In this document: positions 46,500 through 56,878 of the stretch, piece after piece
Position numbering within the stretch: the first letter of the stretch is position 1
Layout of the letters: every line of letters starts with the position of its first letter
Source of the DNA: Haemophilus sp. CCUG 60358
GTDB taxonomy: Bacteria; Pseudomonadota; Gammaproteobacteria; Enterobacterales; Pasteurellaceae
Direction: 5' to 3'
NCBI RefSeq assembly: GCF_001679485.1
Contig: NZ_LZOZ01000019.1
Span: 1 to 64,000, forward strand
DNA length: 64,000 nucleotides
Program-made: the position numbers and the translations under genes
Notes under the pieces: model-generated
The model's database searches: none
Told to the model about the DNA's origin: nothing
The model's input: only the letters and a program-made list of their open reading frames with translations

Positions 46500-46709
46500 A
46501 TGAAAATTAGTGCAAGAAACCAACTTAAAGGTACTGTAAAATCAATCGAAACCGGTTCTGTGAACGCAATCGTACACATTGATATCGGTAACGGTAACGT
46601 AATTTCTTCTACCATCTCTATCGATGCAGTAAAAGAATTAGGTTTAGCTGTTGGTAAAGAAGCATATGCGATTATCAAAGCAACCTCTGTAATGGTTGGT
46701 GTTGAATAA
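46500..46709 (+). CDS. mop: Molybdopterin-binding (Mop) protein, single domain
   Basis: A 69-residue molbindin: MKISARNQLKGTVKSI at the start and SVMVGV at the end are the diagnostic Mop-domain edges, and the central SAV-type strand reads ISSTISIDAVKEL. Hexamers bind molybdate or tungstate oxyanions in the cytoplasm as a store. AAGGAA precedes it and a uptake-word terminator follows. Confidence 0.93.
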   Translation: MKISARNQLKGTVKSIETGSVNAIVHIDIGNGNVISSTISIDAVKELGLAVGKEAYAIIKATSVMVGVE

Positions 46710-46739
46710 TCTCAACTAAACTGTTCAGAATTCTCTATA

Positions 46740-46769
46740 ACCGCGCTTTAAAGTGCGGTTATTTTTTTG
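46740..46769 (+). terminator. Terminator after mop
   Basis: AACCGCGCTTTAAAGTGCGGTT followed by Ts; the left half is an uptake word with one change. Confidence 0.78.
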
Positions 46770-46891
46770 TCTTTTTTCTCCTTTTTAGAAATCTTAAAGT
46801 GCAGACTTTTCATTTATTAATTTTATTCATTCAAAACCTGAAAATTATGAAGTTGTGTAATTTAAGATTCTATTGCATTCTATATTTGAAC

Positions 46892-46907
46892 AGACGTTTA
46901 GACGTCT
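46892..46907. promoter_or_regulatory. Tandem MetJ boxes upstream of metE
   Basis: AGACGTTT followed directly by AGACGTCT: two adjacent 8-bp met boxes (consensus AGACGTCT), 30 bp before the metE ATG. Methionine repression by MetJ is expected. Confidence 0.88.
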
Positions 46908-46936
46908 AAACCAACAAAATAATAGAAGGATTAATT

Positions 46937-49210
46937 ATGACAACATTTCATTTAGCAGGATTTCCGCGCGTAGGCGCAAAGCGTGAACTTAAATTTGCTC
47001 AAGAGCGTTACTGGCGTGGCGAAATTGCGGAAGCGGATTTATTAGATATTGCAAAAAGATTACGTGAACTTAACTGGCAACACCAAGCCAAGGCAAATGC
47101 CGATTTTGTCGCGGTGGCTGATTTCACACTTTACGATCACATTTTAGATTTACAAGTAGCAACAGGTGCAATTCCTGCTCGCTTTGGTTTCGATAGCCAA
47201 AACTTAACACTCGATCAATATTTCCAGTTGGCGCGTGGCAATAAAACCCAATTTGCGATTGAAATGACAAAATGGTTCGATACCAACTACCACTATCTTG
47301 TACCAGAATTCCATAAAGAGACGCAATTTAAAGCAAACCCAGCACATTATGTGACACAAATTCGTGAAGCTAAAGCGCTTGGGTATCAAGTTAAACCAAC
47401 AATCGTTGGTCCACTCACCTTCCTTTGGTTAGGTAAAGAAAAAGGTGCGACATTTAATCGCTTTGATTTATTAGCACAACTCGTGCCGGTTTATGTTGAA
47501 ATCTTAAATACGTTAGCTGCGGAAGGTGTGGAATACATTCAAATTGATGAATCTGCTCTCACCTTAGATTTACCGGCAGAATGGATTGCGGCTTATAAAG
47601 CGGTTTACGCCACTTTTGCTGAACAAGTGAAAGCAAAATTATTGCTTGCGACTTATTTCGGTTCTGTGGCAGAACACGCTGATTTGTTAAAAGCCTTACC
47701 TGTAGCAGGTTTGCACATCGATTTAGTGCGCGCACCGGAACAACTTACTGCCTTTGCGGATTATGACAAAATCTTATCTGTAGGCATCATTGATGGCCGT
47801 AATATTTGGCGGGCAAACTTAAATCAAGTGTTAGATGTGGTTGAGCCATTAAAAGTGAAATTAGGTGAGCGTTTATGGATTGCACCAAGTTGTTCTCTCC
47901 TCCATACACCTTATGATTTAGAGGTTGAAACGCAACTCCAAGCAAATAAGCCTGAGCTTTATCAATGGTTGGCTTTCACGTTACAAAAAATTCAAGAATT
48001 ACGCATTATTAAGACCGCACTAGAACAAGGCCGTGAAGCAGTTCAAGCCGAATTAGAGGCTTCTCAAGTAGCTGCGGATGCACGTAAAAACTCGCGTGAA
48101 ATTCACCGCACTTGTGTGGCAGAACGTTTAGCAAATCTACCGAAAAATGCTGACCAACGTAAATCGCCATTTTCAGAACGTATTAAATTACAAAATGCGT
48201 GGTTAAATTTACCACTTCTACCCACCACGAATATTGGTTCTTTCCCACAAACGACAGCAATTCGTCATGCGCGTGCAGCCTTCAAAAAAGGCGAACTCAG
48301 CTTAGCTGATTACGAAACTGCAATGAAAAAAGAAATTGAATTTGTTGTACGTGAGCAAGAAAAATTAGACTTAGATGTATTGGTACATGGCGAAGCAGAA
48401 CGTAACGACATGGTGGAATATTTCGGCGAACTACTCGATGGTTTTGCGTTCACCAAATTTGGTTGGGTACAAAGTTATGGTTCTCGTTGCGTAAAACCGC
48501 CTGTGATTTACGGTGATGTTACTCGTCCAGAACCAATGACGGTACGTTGGTCACAATATGCTCAAAGCCTTACCAATAAAGTGATGAAAGGCATGCTGAC
48601 TGGTCCGGTCACGATCTTACAATGGTCTTTCGTGCGTAACGATATTTCTCGTGAAACGGTCTGTAAACAAATTGCGGTAGCGCTTTCTGATGAAGTATTA
48701 GATTTAGAAAAGGCAGGCATCAAAGTCATTCAAATTGATGAGCCGGCTATTCGTGAAGGTTTACCGTTAAAACGTGCAGATTGGGAGGCTTATTTGAAAT
48801 GGGCGGGTGAAGCCTTCCGTTTAAGCTCAATGGGTTGCCAAGATGATACTCAAATTCATACACATATGTGTTATTCCGAATTTAACGACATTCTACCGGC
48901 TATTGCAGCCTTAGATGCCGATGTCATTACTATCGAAACCTCGCGTTCTGACATGGAATTACTCACCGCATTTGGTGATTTCAAATACCCGAATGATATT
49001 GGCCCAGGTGTATATGACATTCATAGTCCACGCGTGCCTGCGGCTGAAGAAATTGAACATCTTCTTCGCAAAGCATTACAAGTGGTGCCGAAAGAACGTT
49101 TATGGGTAAACCCAGACTGTGGTTTAAAAACGCGCGGTTGGCCTGAAACAATTGCGGCATTAAAAGTGATGGTTGATGTTACGAAAAAATTACGTGCTGA
49201 ATTAGCATAA
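46937..49210 (+). CDS. metE: Cobalamin-independent methionine synthase
   Basis: A 757-residue MetE that transfers the methyl group of 5-methyl-tetrahydropteroyl-triglutamate to homocysteine. Two barrels: the N-terminal half begins [18 protein letters not shown]. The catalytic half begins [14 protein letters not shown] near residue 434. The zinc site is [11 protein letters not shown] (His and Cys) with a later Cys in [11 protein letters not shown]. Length equals the E. coli enzyme. MetJ boxes precede it. Confidence 0.98.
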   Translation: MTTFHLAGFPRVGAKRELKFAQERYWRGEIAEADLLDIAKRLRELNWQHQAKANADFVAVADFTLYDHILDLQVATGAIPARFGFDSQNLTLDQYFQLARGNKTQFAIEMTKWFDTNYHYLVPEFHKETQFKANPAHYVTQIREAKALGYQVKPTIVGPLTFLWLGKEKGATFNRFDLLAQLVPVYVEILNTLAAEGVEYIQIDESALTLDLPAEWIAAYKAVYATFAEQVKAKLLLATYFGSVAEHADLLKALPVAGLHIDLVRAPEQLTAFADYDKILSVGIIDGRNIWRANLNQVLDVVEPLKVKLGERLWIAPSCSLLHTPYDLEVETQLQANKPELYQWLAFTLQKIQELRIIKTALEQGREAVQAELEASQVAADARKNSREIHRTCVAERLANLPKNADQRKSPFSERIKLQNAWLNLPLLPTTNIGSFPQTTAIRHARAAFKKGELSLADYETAMKKEIEFVVREQEKLDLDVLVHGEAERNDMVEYFGELLDGFAFTKFGWVQSYGSRCVKPPVIYGDVTRPEPMTVRWSQYAQSLTNKVMKGMLTGPVTILQWSFVRNDISRETVCKQIAVALSDEVLDLEKAGIKVIQIDEPAIREGLPLKRADWEAYLKWAGEAFRLSSMGCQDDTQIHTHMCYSEFNDILPAIAALDADVITIETSRSDMELLTAFGDFKYPNDIGPGVYDIHSPRVPAAEEIEHLLRKALQVVPKERLWVNPDCGLKTRGWPETIAALKVMVDVTKKLRAELA

Positions 49211-49223
49211 AATCAGTAAAAAG

Positions 49224-49263
49224 AAAGGCGAACATGAGAGATTATCTCTGTTCGCCCTTTCTT
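49224..49263. terminator. Bidirectional terminator between metE and cdd
   Basis: AAGGCGAACA-GAGA-...-TCTC-TGTTCGCCCTTT stem, between convergent genes. Confidence 0.78.
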
Positions 49264-49296
49264 TTAGTCCAAAAACTAATTCATTTTTGACCGCAC

Positions 49297-50172
49297 TTAC
49301 AGGCTAATATATTCCATTTTCACCTTGCAGAGGCTCTTCAATAACTGCTCTGCCATCTTGCGATGACTTAAACGAAAAGGCTTCTCTGCAAATACTACAC
49401 GCTCAATTTTTGATACATCCAATTGATTTAAGTAAGCAAAATTAATCGCTGTTTGCATAGCGGGTAAGCTTGGGTTGAATGCCGCATTTTCTGCATATCG
49501 ACCACAAATCATTTCCCCATTTTTAAATAAAATGCCTATACCATGAGGGCTTTTAGAATAAGGTGAATGTGCTCGGTTTGCCCCTAAAATTGCTTTATTT
49601 GCCACTTCATCTTCCGTCGTCAAAGTGAAACCTTGTTCTTCTTTGTTTAATAGAAGCAAATCAACACCTAAATCTTTCGGGCCGAAGCTATCGGGTAAAT
49701 ATTGAGGAAGTGGATTATTTTGGCTGTGTGGCAAATGGATCTTCAAATCTTCTGCTTGATAAAGCTCATTCATAAATTGACGGCAGTGACCACAAGGCGT
49801 GTAATTCACCACGATATCGGTGATGCGAGGTTCATTGCGTAACCATGCATGGCTAATCGCACTTTGTTCAGCATGGATGGTTTGAGCCATGCTACTACCC
49901 TTAAACTCTTGATTCGCCCCAAAGTAAAAATCACCACTTTCACCAATCGCAATCGCGCCAACATGAAATTCTGAAATGGGTGTGTGACTATAACAAGCCG
50001 CTACGGGCAAAAGCGCCAAACCTAATTGAACAGGCGTAAGCTTAAATTCATCACAAATTGACCGCACTTTTTCAGCAGGTAAAAAACCTTTCCATTCTTG
50101 TTCTTCTAACGCAGAAAGAATTGCATTTGAAAGTGGCGAATCGGCTAATGCTTGTTGAATTTTTTGTTGCAT
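49297..50172 (-). CDS. cdd: Cytidine deaminase
   Basis: A 291-residue homodimeric cytidine deaminase (the long enterobacterial form, with a catalytic N-terminal half and a degenerate C-terminal half). The zinc/catalytic motifs are HAEQSAI and TPCGHCRQF. It deaminates cytidine and deoxycytidine to uridine forms for pyrimidine salvage. Minus strand, alone between terminators. Confidence 0.96.
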   Translation of the reverse strand: MQQKIQQALADSPLSNAILSALEEQEWKGFLPAEKVRSICDEFKLTPVQLGLALLPVAACYSHTPISEFHVGAIAIGESGDFYFGANQEFKGSSMAQTIHAEQSAISHAWLRNEPRITDIVVNYTPCGHCRQFMNELYQAEDLKIHLPHSQNNPLPQYLPDSFGPKDLGVDLLLLNKEEQGFTLTTEDEVANKAILGANRAHSPYSKSPHGIGILFKNGEMICGRYAENAAFNPSLPAMQTAINFAYLNQLDVSKIERVVFAEKPFRLSHRKMAEQLLKSLCKVKMEYISL

Positions 50173-50297
50173 ATTAAATCTCCTTATTTTTATATGCCCA
50201 TTCTACGATATTTGAGAAAAAACCTAAACTCTAAAAGACTTTCGGAATATGTTTCTAAAATTTATCAACACCTTAAAACAAAAAAATGATCAAAAAA

Positions 50298-50325
50298 ATA
50301 ACCGCACTTTAAAAGTGCGGTTATA
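50298..50325 (-). terminator. Terminator of the ABC-transporter operon
   Basis: AACCGCACTTTAAAAGTGCGGTT, opposed uptake words, with A/T runs on both sides, just past the last ATPase gene. Confidence 0.82.
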
Positions 50326-50350
50326 AATTAAGATGTTTTATTTTATCTGT

Positions 50351-51163
50351 TTACAACAATGACGGCGCAACACCAAGTAATTTTCGGGTGTAATCCACGG
50401 TTGGGTGGTTGAAAATATCTTCAGTGCTACCGGTCTCCAAAATTTGACCGCCGTACATCACGACAATACGGTCAGATACTTGGCGTACGGTTTGGATATC
50501 GTGAGAGATAAACACCATGGCAAGATTGAGTTCTTTTTTCAAGTCCGCCAATAAGTTTAATACCTGAGCACGAACAGATACATCTAACGCAGAAGTCGGT
50601 TCATCCGCCACAATCAGTTTTGGATTCAGCGCTAAAGCACGTGCAATGGCCACACGTTGTTTTTGCCCACCGGATAAACGAGTCGGTTCAACTTGTGCTG
50701 CAGAACGTGGTAAACCGACGCGAGAAAGCAAATCATACACACGTTTTTCCCGTTCATGGGGTTGTAACACATTGTGAATATCCATTGGGTCACGCAAAAT
50801 ATCCAACACTTTCATACGAGGATTCAGTGCGGTTGCAGGGTCTTGGAAAATGACCGACACTTGGCGACCGAATTGTTTTCTCGCTTCTGAGCTGCCATAT
50901 TGCATTTGTAAACCGTTGAATTTCACTAAACCAGATGTCGGTTTAAGAAGTCCAATGATTACATTGGCTAGGGTAGATTTTCCGCAGCCAGACTCCCCAA
51001 CTAAACCAATGGTTTCCCCCGCTTTAATGCCAAGACTCACATTGTTCACCGCAGTGAATTTTTTACGTCCAAACAATGAACCGTCGCGAGAAGGAAATTG
51101 CACCACGATATTTTCTAAATCGATGATGTTTTGTTCTTTAATGACTTTAATACTACTGCTCAT
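50351..51163 (-). CDS. Peptide-type ABC transporter ATPase (DppF-like)
   Basis: A 270-residue ATPase of the oligopeptide/nickel importer class. Walker A is GESGCGKST near residue 57, signature LSGGQKQRVAIARA, Walker B LIVADEPTSALD, and the family C-terminal HPTxxYTRKLL. It is the last gene of a three-gene transport unit; the ATG follows GGAGC just after the stop of the fused permease-ATPase gene. It pairs with the ATPase half of that fusion. Confidence 0.93.
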   Translation of the reverse strand: MSSSIKVIKEQNIIDLENIVVQFPSRDGSLFGRKKFTAVNNVSLGIKAGETIGLVGESGCGKSTLANVIIGLLKPTSGLVKFNGLQMQYGSSEARKQFGRQVSVIFQDPATALNPRMKVLDILRDPMDIHNVLQPHEREKRVYDLLSRVGLPRSAAQVEPTRLSGGQKQRVAIARALALNPKLIVADEPTSALDVSVRAQVLNLLADLKKELNLAMVFISHDIQTVRQVSDRIVVMYGGQILETGSTEDIFNHPTVDYTRKLLGVAPSLL

Positions 51164-51164
51164 A

Positions 51165-53141
51165 TTATGCTCCTTTCGCTTCCGTTACAGGCCTAGCTAG
51201 ATGAGAAGCCCACAAGTGAGACGGCTCGCCTTCCACGGCGGTTAATATCAATTTTAGATCCGGATTTGCATCTGGTCGTAATGAACGACTTGCGAAACGG
51301 TCACCCACAGCAAAATCGTAAGGTGACGGTACGCTGCCCGGAATTTGATATAAACGTTTCGCACGGACTTCGGTTGAAAGGACAGAACCCAATAAGCCAC
51401 GTGTATATTCGTGAGTTGGATTGGCAAGCAATAAGGATGTTGGCGCCATTTCAACTACTTGACCTGCATACATTACGGTAATATGGTGAGCTAACTGTGC
51501 AACCAATGCTAAATCGTGGCTGACAAACACCATCGCAAACCCCAGTTTTTCGCGTAATTCATTCAATAATTTCACCACTTCAGCTTGAACGGTTACGTCT
51601 AATGCGGTTGTTGGTTCATCGGCAATTAATAATTTCGGTTCACGAGTTAATGCCATTGCAATCACCACACGTTGACGTTGACCACCAGAAAGTTCATGCG
51701 GATAACGGTTCAATACTTTTTCAGGATCAAGGTGTACCCATTCCAACAGTTTTTCTGCGGTATGGTGGCTACCACGTTTAATGAGCTGTGCCATTTGGTC
51801 TTTAATACGCATTGATGGGTTTAACGCACTTAAAGAGTCTTGGTAAATCATCGCAATTTCAGAACCACGCAATTCACTTAGATTATTAGAGTTAAGTAAA
51901 CTGTGTTGTTTTCCGCTACGGTCTGTGAAAAGCACTTCCCCAGTGATTTTTGCTGTTTTTGGTAACAAACCCATGATAGAGAACGCAGTAATAGATTTAC
52001 CACAACCAGACTCACCTACTAACCCCATGGTTTCCCCTTCATTTACGGTGAAGCTGATGTTATCTACCAGTGGAATTTCACCATAACGATTAGGGAAACG
52101 AATAGATAAGTTTTTCACTTGTAAAATCGGTTTTGCATTTGGATTTAACTGCATACGATTCGTACGGGTGATTTCTTTTTCATGTAATTTGAGTAAGTAA
52201 CGTTTTAATGCAAGACCTTCAGAAAGCGCTTCTTGTACGTCGGTAGAAAGACGTTCATCTGATTTGCCTTCTGGTTTTTTACCACCTTTTAAGCGCGGAT
52301 TAACCAAGGCATCGGTTAGACCTTCTGCCAAAATATTTAAGGCTAATACGGTTAAAAGAATCATGACACCTGCAAAGGTTGTCGCCCACCATGCACCGTT
52401 TAATACGATGTTACGACCTTCAGAAAGGATGTTACCCCATGAAGGATGTGGTGGTTGTACACCTGCGCCTAAGAAAGAAAGCGAGGCTTCGAATACAATA
52501 GCATCTGCCACCATTACGGTTGCGAATACTAAAACCGGTGCAGCGGTATTGCGTACAACGTGTTTGAGAAGAATATAAGTACGGCTACCACCAATAACGC
52601 GTTCGGCACGCACATAGTCTTCATCCCATTGTGATACCACATTCGCACGAACTACACGAGCAAGTTGCGGGGTATAAACTACGGCAATGGTGATAATAAT
52701 AACTGGCACTGAGTTACCAAAGGTTGCTAATAACACTGCGGCTAATGCGATACCTGGGAAGGCCATTAAAATATCCATTAAGCGCATGATAATTTCATTA
52801 CCCCATTTCTCGGATGTAGCTGCAGTTGCACCTAAAATACTACCGAAAAGAATGGCACAAGCTACCGCACCTAAACCGATAAATAAGGACGTTTGGGCAC
52901 CGTAAACAATACGAGAGAAAATATCACGACCAAGTCGATCAGTCCCAAACCAATATTCTGTACTTGGAGCTCGCATACGTGCGATCACTTCTAATGGATC
53001 ATGTGTGGCTACCCAAGGGGCAAATACCGCCACTAAAGCAACGAAAACTAAGAATAATAATGAAATTTTTGATGCGGTGGAAAGTGCTCGGAATCTCGCA
53101 CCGCTTGCAGCTAATCGATCTGCTAAACCTTGACGAAACAT
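51165..53141 (-). CDS. Fused permease-ATPase of a peptide-type ABC importer (DppC-DppD fusion)
   Basis: A 658-residue single protein. Residues 1-290 are a DppC-type permease with five or six membrane spans (first near 25-45) and the EAA loop DEDYVRAERVIGGS. Residues about 290-345 are a charged linker. From about 345 to 640 is a complete ATPase: GESGCGKSITAF Walker A, LSGGQRQRVVIA signature, LLIADEPTTALD Walker B. The gene overlaps the preceding permease by one base (TAATG). Separate proteins are the rule in E. coli; the fusion fixes subunit ratio. Confidence 0.93.
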   Translation of the reverse strand: MFRQGLADRLAASGARFRALSTASKISLLFLVFVALVAVFAPWVATHDPLEVIARMRAPSTEYWFGTDRLGRDIFSRIVYGAQTSLFIGLGAVACAILFGSILGATAATSEKWGNEIIMRLMDILMAFPGIALAAVLLATFGNSVPVIIITIAVVYTPQLARVVRANVVSQWDEDYVRAERVIGGSRTYILLKHVVRNTAAPVLVFATVMVADAIVFEASLSFLGAGVQPPHPSWGNILSEGRNIVLNGAWWATTFAGVMILLTVLALNILAEGLTDALVNPRLKGGKKPEGKSDERLSTDVQEALSEGLALKRYLLKLHEKEITRTNRMQLNPNAKPILQVKNLSIRFPNRYGEIPLVDNISFTVNEGETMGLVGESGCGKSITAFSIMGLLPKTAKITGEVLFTDRSGKQHSLLNSNNLSELRGSEIAMIYQDSLSALNPSMRIKDQMAQLIKRGSHHTAEKLLEWVHLDPEKVLNRYPHELSGGQRQRVVIAMALTREPKLLIADEPTTALDVTVQAEVVKLLNELREKLGFAMVFVSHDLALVAQLAHHITVMYAGQVVEMAPTSLLLANPTHEYTRGLLGSVLSTEVRAKRLYQIPGSVPSPYDFAVGDRFASRSLRPDANPDLKLILTAVEGEPSHLWASHLARPVTEAKGA

Positions 53142-54094
53142 TATAGACTCCGAATTTTAGGGTTAATCAACACATAGAGAATATCAACGATAATATTCAC
53201 TAAAACGAAAGTAAAAGCGATTGTCAGAACCACCCCTTGTACTAAGTGTAAGTCGTGGTTGACGATACCGTTAAAAATCAATTTACCCATGCCCGGTAAG
53301 TCAAAGATTTGTTCGATAACCACTGCACCACCAAGTAAGTAACCTACACGTAAACCTAATACTGTTACAGGCGTGATTAATGCATTGCGTAATACGTTGT
53401 GACGAATAACGGTTGCATAAGGCACACCGTTACCAATCGCAGTTCTCACATAATCTTTATCCATTTCTTCTACCATGGTTGTACGCACCACACGAATTAA
53501 TGACGCACATACTGGCACGGCAAGCGCAAGAGATGGCAAAATCATGGAATTGATATACCCCATCGGGCTTTCACTGAATGGCACAAAACCACCTGAAGGT
53601 AACCAATCTAATTCCAAAGAGAACCATTGAATAAGTAAGATACCTAACCAGAATGATGGTGTCGCAACCGCTGCAACAGAGATTAAACGAATCACTTGGT
53701 CTACCCAGCTATCACGATAAAGCGCGGCTAGTACACCTAATGAGAAAGAGACTACTGCCGCAAACACCACACCAATTAAGGTAAGCTGTAACGTGATTGG
53801 GAAAGATTTCGCTAGCATGCTACTGATTGGTAATTCTGGTGGCATCGTCACACCAAAATCAAATACAAGTAAATTACCTAAGAAGCGAAAATATTGAATA
53901 AAGAGTGGATCATTTAAACCGTGTGATTCGCGGTAAAGTTGTTTTGCCGCTTCACTAGCACTTTCGCCCAATGCCACCGTAGCGGGATCACCTGGTGTGA
54001 ATTGAAGCACCACAAAAACGAGTGCGGTTACACCTAGAATCATGACCGGCAAGGCCATCAATCGGCGTAACAATAATCGAAGTATCATTTCCAT
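53141..54094 (-). CDS. Peptide-type ABC transporter permease (DppB-like)
   Basis: A 317-residue inner-membrane permease with about six spans. The N-terminal MILRLLLRRLMALPVMILGVTALVFVVLQFTPGDPA pattern is the hallmark of the DppB/OppB half. The EAA-type cytoplasmic loop is DKDYVRTAIGNGVPYATVIRHNVLRNAL. It is separated from the binding-protein gene by a 297-bp gap with its own CRP box and terminator, so it has a separate promoter. Confidence 0.94.
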   Translation of the reverse strand: MEMILRLLLRRLMALPVMILGVTALVFVVLQFTPGDPATVALGESASEAAKQLYRESHGLNDPLFIQYFRFLGNLLVFDFGVTMPPELPISSMLAKSFPITLQLTLIGVVFAAVVSFSLGVLAALYRDSWVDQVIRLISVAAVATPSFWLGILLIQWFSLELDWLPSGGFVPFSESPMGYINSMILPSLALAVPVCASLIRVVRTTMVEEMDKDYVRTAIGNGVPYATVIRHNVLRNALITPVTVLGLRVGYLLGGAVVIEQIFDLPGMGKLIFNGIVNHDLHLVQGVVLTIAFTFVLVNIIVDILYVLINPKIRSL

Positions 54095-54239
54095 CTGACT
54101 TCTCCTATTCTAGCTTGAGAAATTCGTTAGCTTCAAAAATGAAGCAAAACAATCAAATTCAAAAACAAAATGAATTACAGTAATCATAGTGTTCAGCCCA
54201 AGCCCTGTCAATCCAAGTACATAGAGCAAAATTCAAATC

Positions 54240-54255
54240 TGTGATCGGCTTCACA
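54240..54255. promoter_or_regulatory. CRP box for the permease/ATPase genes
   Basis: TGTGATCGGCTTCACA: perfect TGTGA-N6-TCACA. Confidence 0.85.
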
Positions 54256-54340
54256 AAGATTTTTTTTAAATGAAATTAAGAGAAAAAATGATTGAAAAAT
54301 AGAGAGAAAAATGACCGCACTTTGAGATAAAAAGGAAAGA

Positions 54341-54367
54341 AAAAAGGCTGTTGATTACTCAACAGCC
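54341..54367 (-). terminator. Terminator after the binding-protein gene
   Basis: GGCTGTTG and CAACAGCC pair around a short loop; on the minus strand six Ts follow. It separates the binding-protein mRNA from the permease genes. Confidence 0.85.
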
Positions 54368-54391
54368 AAGATATTAAATTAAAAAGTGCTT

Positions 54392-55990
54392 TTATTTACG
54401 GCCCACACCGAGGAAAGATAAACCGGTTGTTGCCAATGGTTGATAGCCTTCAAGGCTACTATCATCCCATGCAGAAGGAAGTTTACGATGAACAATCGGA
54501 TAAAGTGGTACTTCAGCCGCAATAATGTTAATCGCTTCTTCCCATGATTTTTTCGCTTCAGCGTGATCTTTTGCTCTCACTGCTGCATTGAGTAATTCAG
54601 TCACTTTCGCAAATTCAGGGGTATTACTCCAGCGGAAACGACGTTTTGGCCACACATCACCACGATACCACCAGCTTAAAAGCAAGTCTAAGTCATTACC
54701 GAACACTGATGGGTCACCTGGAGCAATTGCCACTTCATATACACCAGGATCCACGTTGTTGCTGTATAACGCACCTGATTGTAAGTGTTGTAAAGTTACT
54801 TTCACACCTGGAATCTTGTTCCAAGACTCTAAAATTAACGGTGCAGATTCTTTCACCCAGTCATGGTCGGTTGCGAGCAATTCAAATTTAAGCTCAGTTA
54901 CACCTGCTTCTTTCAATAATGCCGCTGCTTTTTCCGGATCATAAGGATATTGAGTTGATGCCTTAATATAATCTGGGTGAGTCGTTTGTAAGTATGATGT
55001 TGCAGCTTCTGCATTACCATCAAATACAATATCAACAAGTTTGTCAGTGTTTAAACCATAGTGTAACGCTTGACGTACTTTTGGATTGTTAAACGGAGCT
55101 TTCTCACAGTTAAACATTAAGAATAACAAGCCGAAAGATTGAACGGATTGCACTTGTTGTTTTTTGTTTTTCAAACGACTAATGTCTAAATAAGGCACAC
55201 TTTCCATTGCTTGAGTACGTTTAGACTCTTGTGCAGTCACACGAGCTGCGGCATCAGAAAGTAATAACCAAGACATTTTTTCAACTTGTGCTGGATATTT
55301 ACCATTGTAAGGTTCATACGCTTCAAAGACGATTTTGTCATCTTTCACAGCTGAAACAAATTTGAATGGGCCAGAACCAACTGGGTGTGCATCAAATGCA
55401 GATTGCCCTACTTTGTCGATCACGTGTTTCGGTACAATTTTCACGCAAGTTAAGCGGTTAGCAAATAAAGCAAATGGATATTTCAATTTAAATTCCACCA
55501 CTTTATCGTCTAAAGCTTTCACACTTTCAATGAAATCAATAAACATCACAAATAATGATTTATTAGCTGGATCCATAATACGATTGAAAGAATACACAAC
55601 GTCTTCAGTGGTGACCGGTGCACCATCATGGAAGGTTGCGCCTTCACGTAAAGTAATGCGCCATGTTGTTTCATCAACTTGTTCTGGCTCTTTTCCTGCT
55701 AAAGCAAGATAAGGTTCACGAGTTGCAGGATGCAAATCCACCAAACCTTCAAAAATGTGCAAGTTTGCTGCATAAGATGATGCACCACTTGATGTCATTG
55801 GGTCAAAACCGGTAGAAAGCGGATAAGCAATCCCCGCTTCAATGGTTTTACCTTTAATGTCTGCAGCAAAGGCTTTTGGTGCAAATGTGCCTAACGTACC
55901 ACTAAATGCAAGACCTGCCCCCACGCCAGCCATAAGTTTCATAAAATGACGACGAGATTCATTAGTTTCAAAGGAAAAATGCTTTGTCAT
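54392..55990 (-). CDS. Tat-exported periplasmic peptide-binding protein (family 5)
   Basis: 532 residues from the ATG at 55990, chosen because TCAGGAGTT precedes it; the open frame extends 29 codons further without a site. The N-terminus carries a twin-arginine signal: [19 protein letters not shown] then cleavage near AFA. The mature part is a class C binding protein ([35 protein letters not shown]). It starts the operon of the peptide-type importer. Tat export implies it folds, or acquires a ligand, before crossing the membrane. Substrate unknown: peptide, haem-like or metal chelate are possible. Confidence 0.92.
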   Translation of the reverse strand: MTKHFSFETNESRRHFMKLMAGVGAGLAFSGTLGTFAPKAFAADIKGKTIEAGIAYPLSTGFDPMTSSGASSYAANLHIFEGLVDLHPATREPYLALAGKEPEQVDETTWRITLREGATFHDGAPVTTEDVVYSFNRIMDPANKSLFVMFIDFIESVKALDDKVVEFKLKYPFALFANRLTCVKIVPKHVIDKVGQSAFDAHPVGSGPFKFVSAVKDDKIVFEAYEPYNGKYPAQVEKMSWLLLSDAAARVTAQESKRTQAMESVPYLDISRLKNKKQQVQSVQSFGLLFLMFNCEKAPFNNPKVRQALHYGLNTDKLVDIVFDGNAEAATSYLQTTHPDYIKASTQYPYDPEKAAALLKEAGVTELKFELLATDHDWVKESAPLILESWNKIPGVKVTLQHLQSGALYSNNVDPGVYEVAIAPGDPSVFGNDLDLLLSWWYRGDVWPKRRFRWSNTPEFAKVTELLNAAVRAKDHAEAKKSWEEAINIIAAEVPLYPIVHRKLPSAWDDSSLEGYQPLATTGLSFLGVGRK

Positions 55991-56052
55991 ACTAAACTCC
56001 TGATGAGTAATAAAATCATATTTTTGGTTTTTAAACCTAGCCAAACATTTCA

Positions 56053-56180
56053 TTCGAAAATGAAGTAAAGCAATCAAATCTTAGAATAAAATGATTTGCA
56101 TCAATCATAATCATCTTCGCTTCATTCTGTCAAAGGGGAAATATTGAATGTGTGATCTACTTCACAGAGTTTTTTTCGCA
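56053..56180 (-). promoter_or_regulatory. CRP-controlled region upstream of the binding-protein gene
   Basis: The original or twin of the duplicated region at 54134-54260. Both share GAAAATGAAG-like, CAATCAAAT, AAAATGA and TCATA blocks in the same order, then the CRP box and a T run. Confidence 0.75.
56151..56166. promoter_or_regulatory. CRP box for the binding-protein gene
   Basis: TGTGATCTACTTCACA: perfect TGTGA-N6-TCACA, about 160 bp upstream of the ATG. Confidence 0.85.
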
Positions 56181-56345
56181 ACTCAAAATAAAAGTTTTTA
56201 ACTATGTATAATTTATTATAGATAGATTTCAACTATTGAATCACTAGATAATATGAAATAGCTATCATAAAAAATGATGCTTATAATGACCGCACTTCCC
56301 AAGCAAGGGAACAACATTTTAATCAACAATAAAGAGGAAAATACT

Positions 56346-56828
56346 ATGTCAAAAACATCAATCGGTTTAGATAAAAAAGCATCTGAAAAATTAGCAGTAA
56401 AATTAAATGAATTATTAGCAACCTATCAAGTATTCTACACCAACGTGCGCGGTTACCACTGGAACATTAAAGGGGTAAACTTCTTTGAATTACACGCAAA
56501 ATTTGAAGAAATCTACACTGATTTAGTAGTAAAAGTAGATGAAGTGGCAGAACGTATCTTAACTTTAGGTTACACACCGCATAACGGTTATTCACAATAC
56601 TTCCAACACTCACGTATTAAAGAAGAGTTAGGTGTATCTGATGCGCAATCTTGCTTAAAAGGCACATTAGAAGGATTAAAAGTATTACTTGAACAACAAC
56701 GCGAAATCCTTGAATTAGCGGGTGAGTCTGATGATGAAGGTACGGCTTCTCAAATGAGCGACTACATCAAAGAACAAGAAAAACTTGTTTGGATGTTCCA
56801 AGCTGCTTGTCAAACTTGCCATGCTTAA
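56346..56828 (+). CDS. dps: DNA-binding ferritin-like protein Dps
   Basis: 160 residues from the ATG at 56346, preceded by AAGAGGAAAA. The open frame continues 24 codons upstream, but those codons run across an uptake word and an AT stretch. Seen in the sequence: the dodecamer ferroxidase site spread across subunits, NVRGYHWNIKG and FFELHAKFEEIYTDLVVKVDEVAERIL, and a lysine-rich N-terminus (DKKASEKLAVK) that may bind DNA. It protects DNA by oxidising iron with peroxide. Divergent from the ABC importer. Confidence 0.93.
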   Translation: MSKTSIGLDKKASEKLAVKLNELLATYQVFYTNVRGYHWNIKGVNFFELHAKFEEIYTDLVVKVDEVAERILTLGYTPHNGYSQYFQHSRIKEELGVSDAQSCLKGTLEGLKVLLEQQREILELAGESDDEGTASQMSDYIKEQEKLVWMFQAACQTCHA

Positions 56829-56849
56829 GTAAATATTGATTCAATACGA

Positions 56850-56878
56850 AAGCCGACTAATGTCGGCTTTTTTATTTT
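56850..56878. terminator. Terminator between dps and yjjB
   Basis: AAAGCCGACTAATGTCGGCTTT followed by Ts; lies between convergent genes. Confidence 0.85.

Larger units (their letters stand above)
54095..54391. promoter_or_regulatory. Control region between binding-protein and permease genes (duplicated promoter)
   Basis: It contains the binding-protein terminator, a CRP box, and about 125 bp closely resembling the region upstream of the binding-protein gene (54134-54260 against 56053-56180). This looks like a duplicated regulatory region that gives the permease/ATPase genes their own copy of the promoter. Confidence 0.75.

Noticed and set aside
56274..56345. N-terminal extension of Dps (24 residues)
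   Set aside because: It crosses an uptake word and has no ribosome-binding site; a good site precedes the ATG at 56346.
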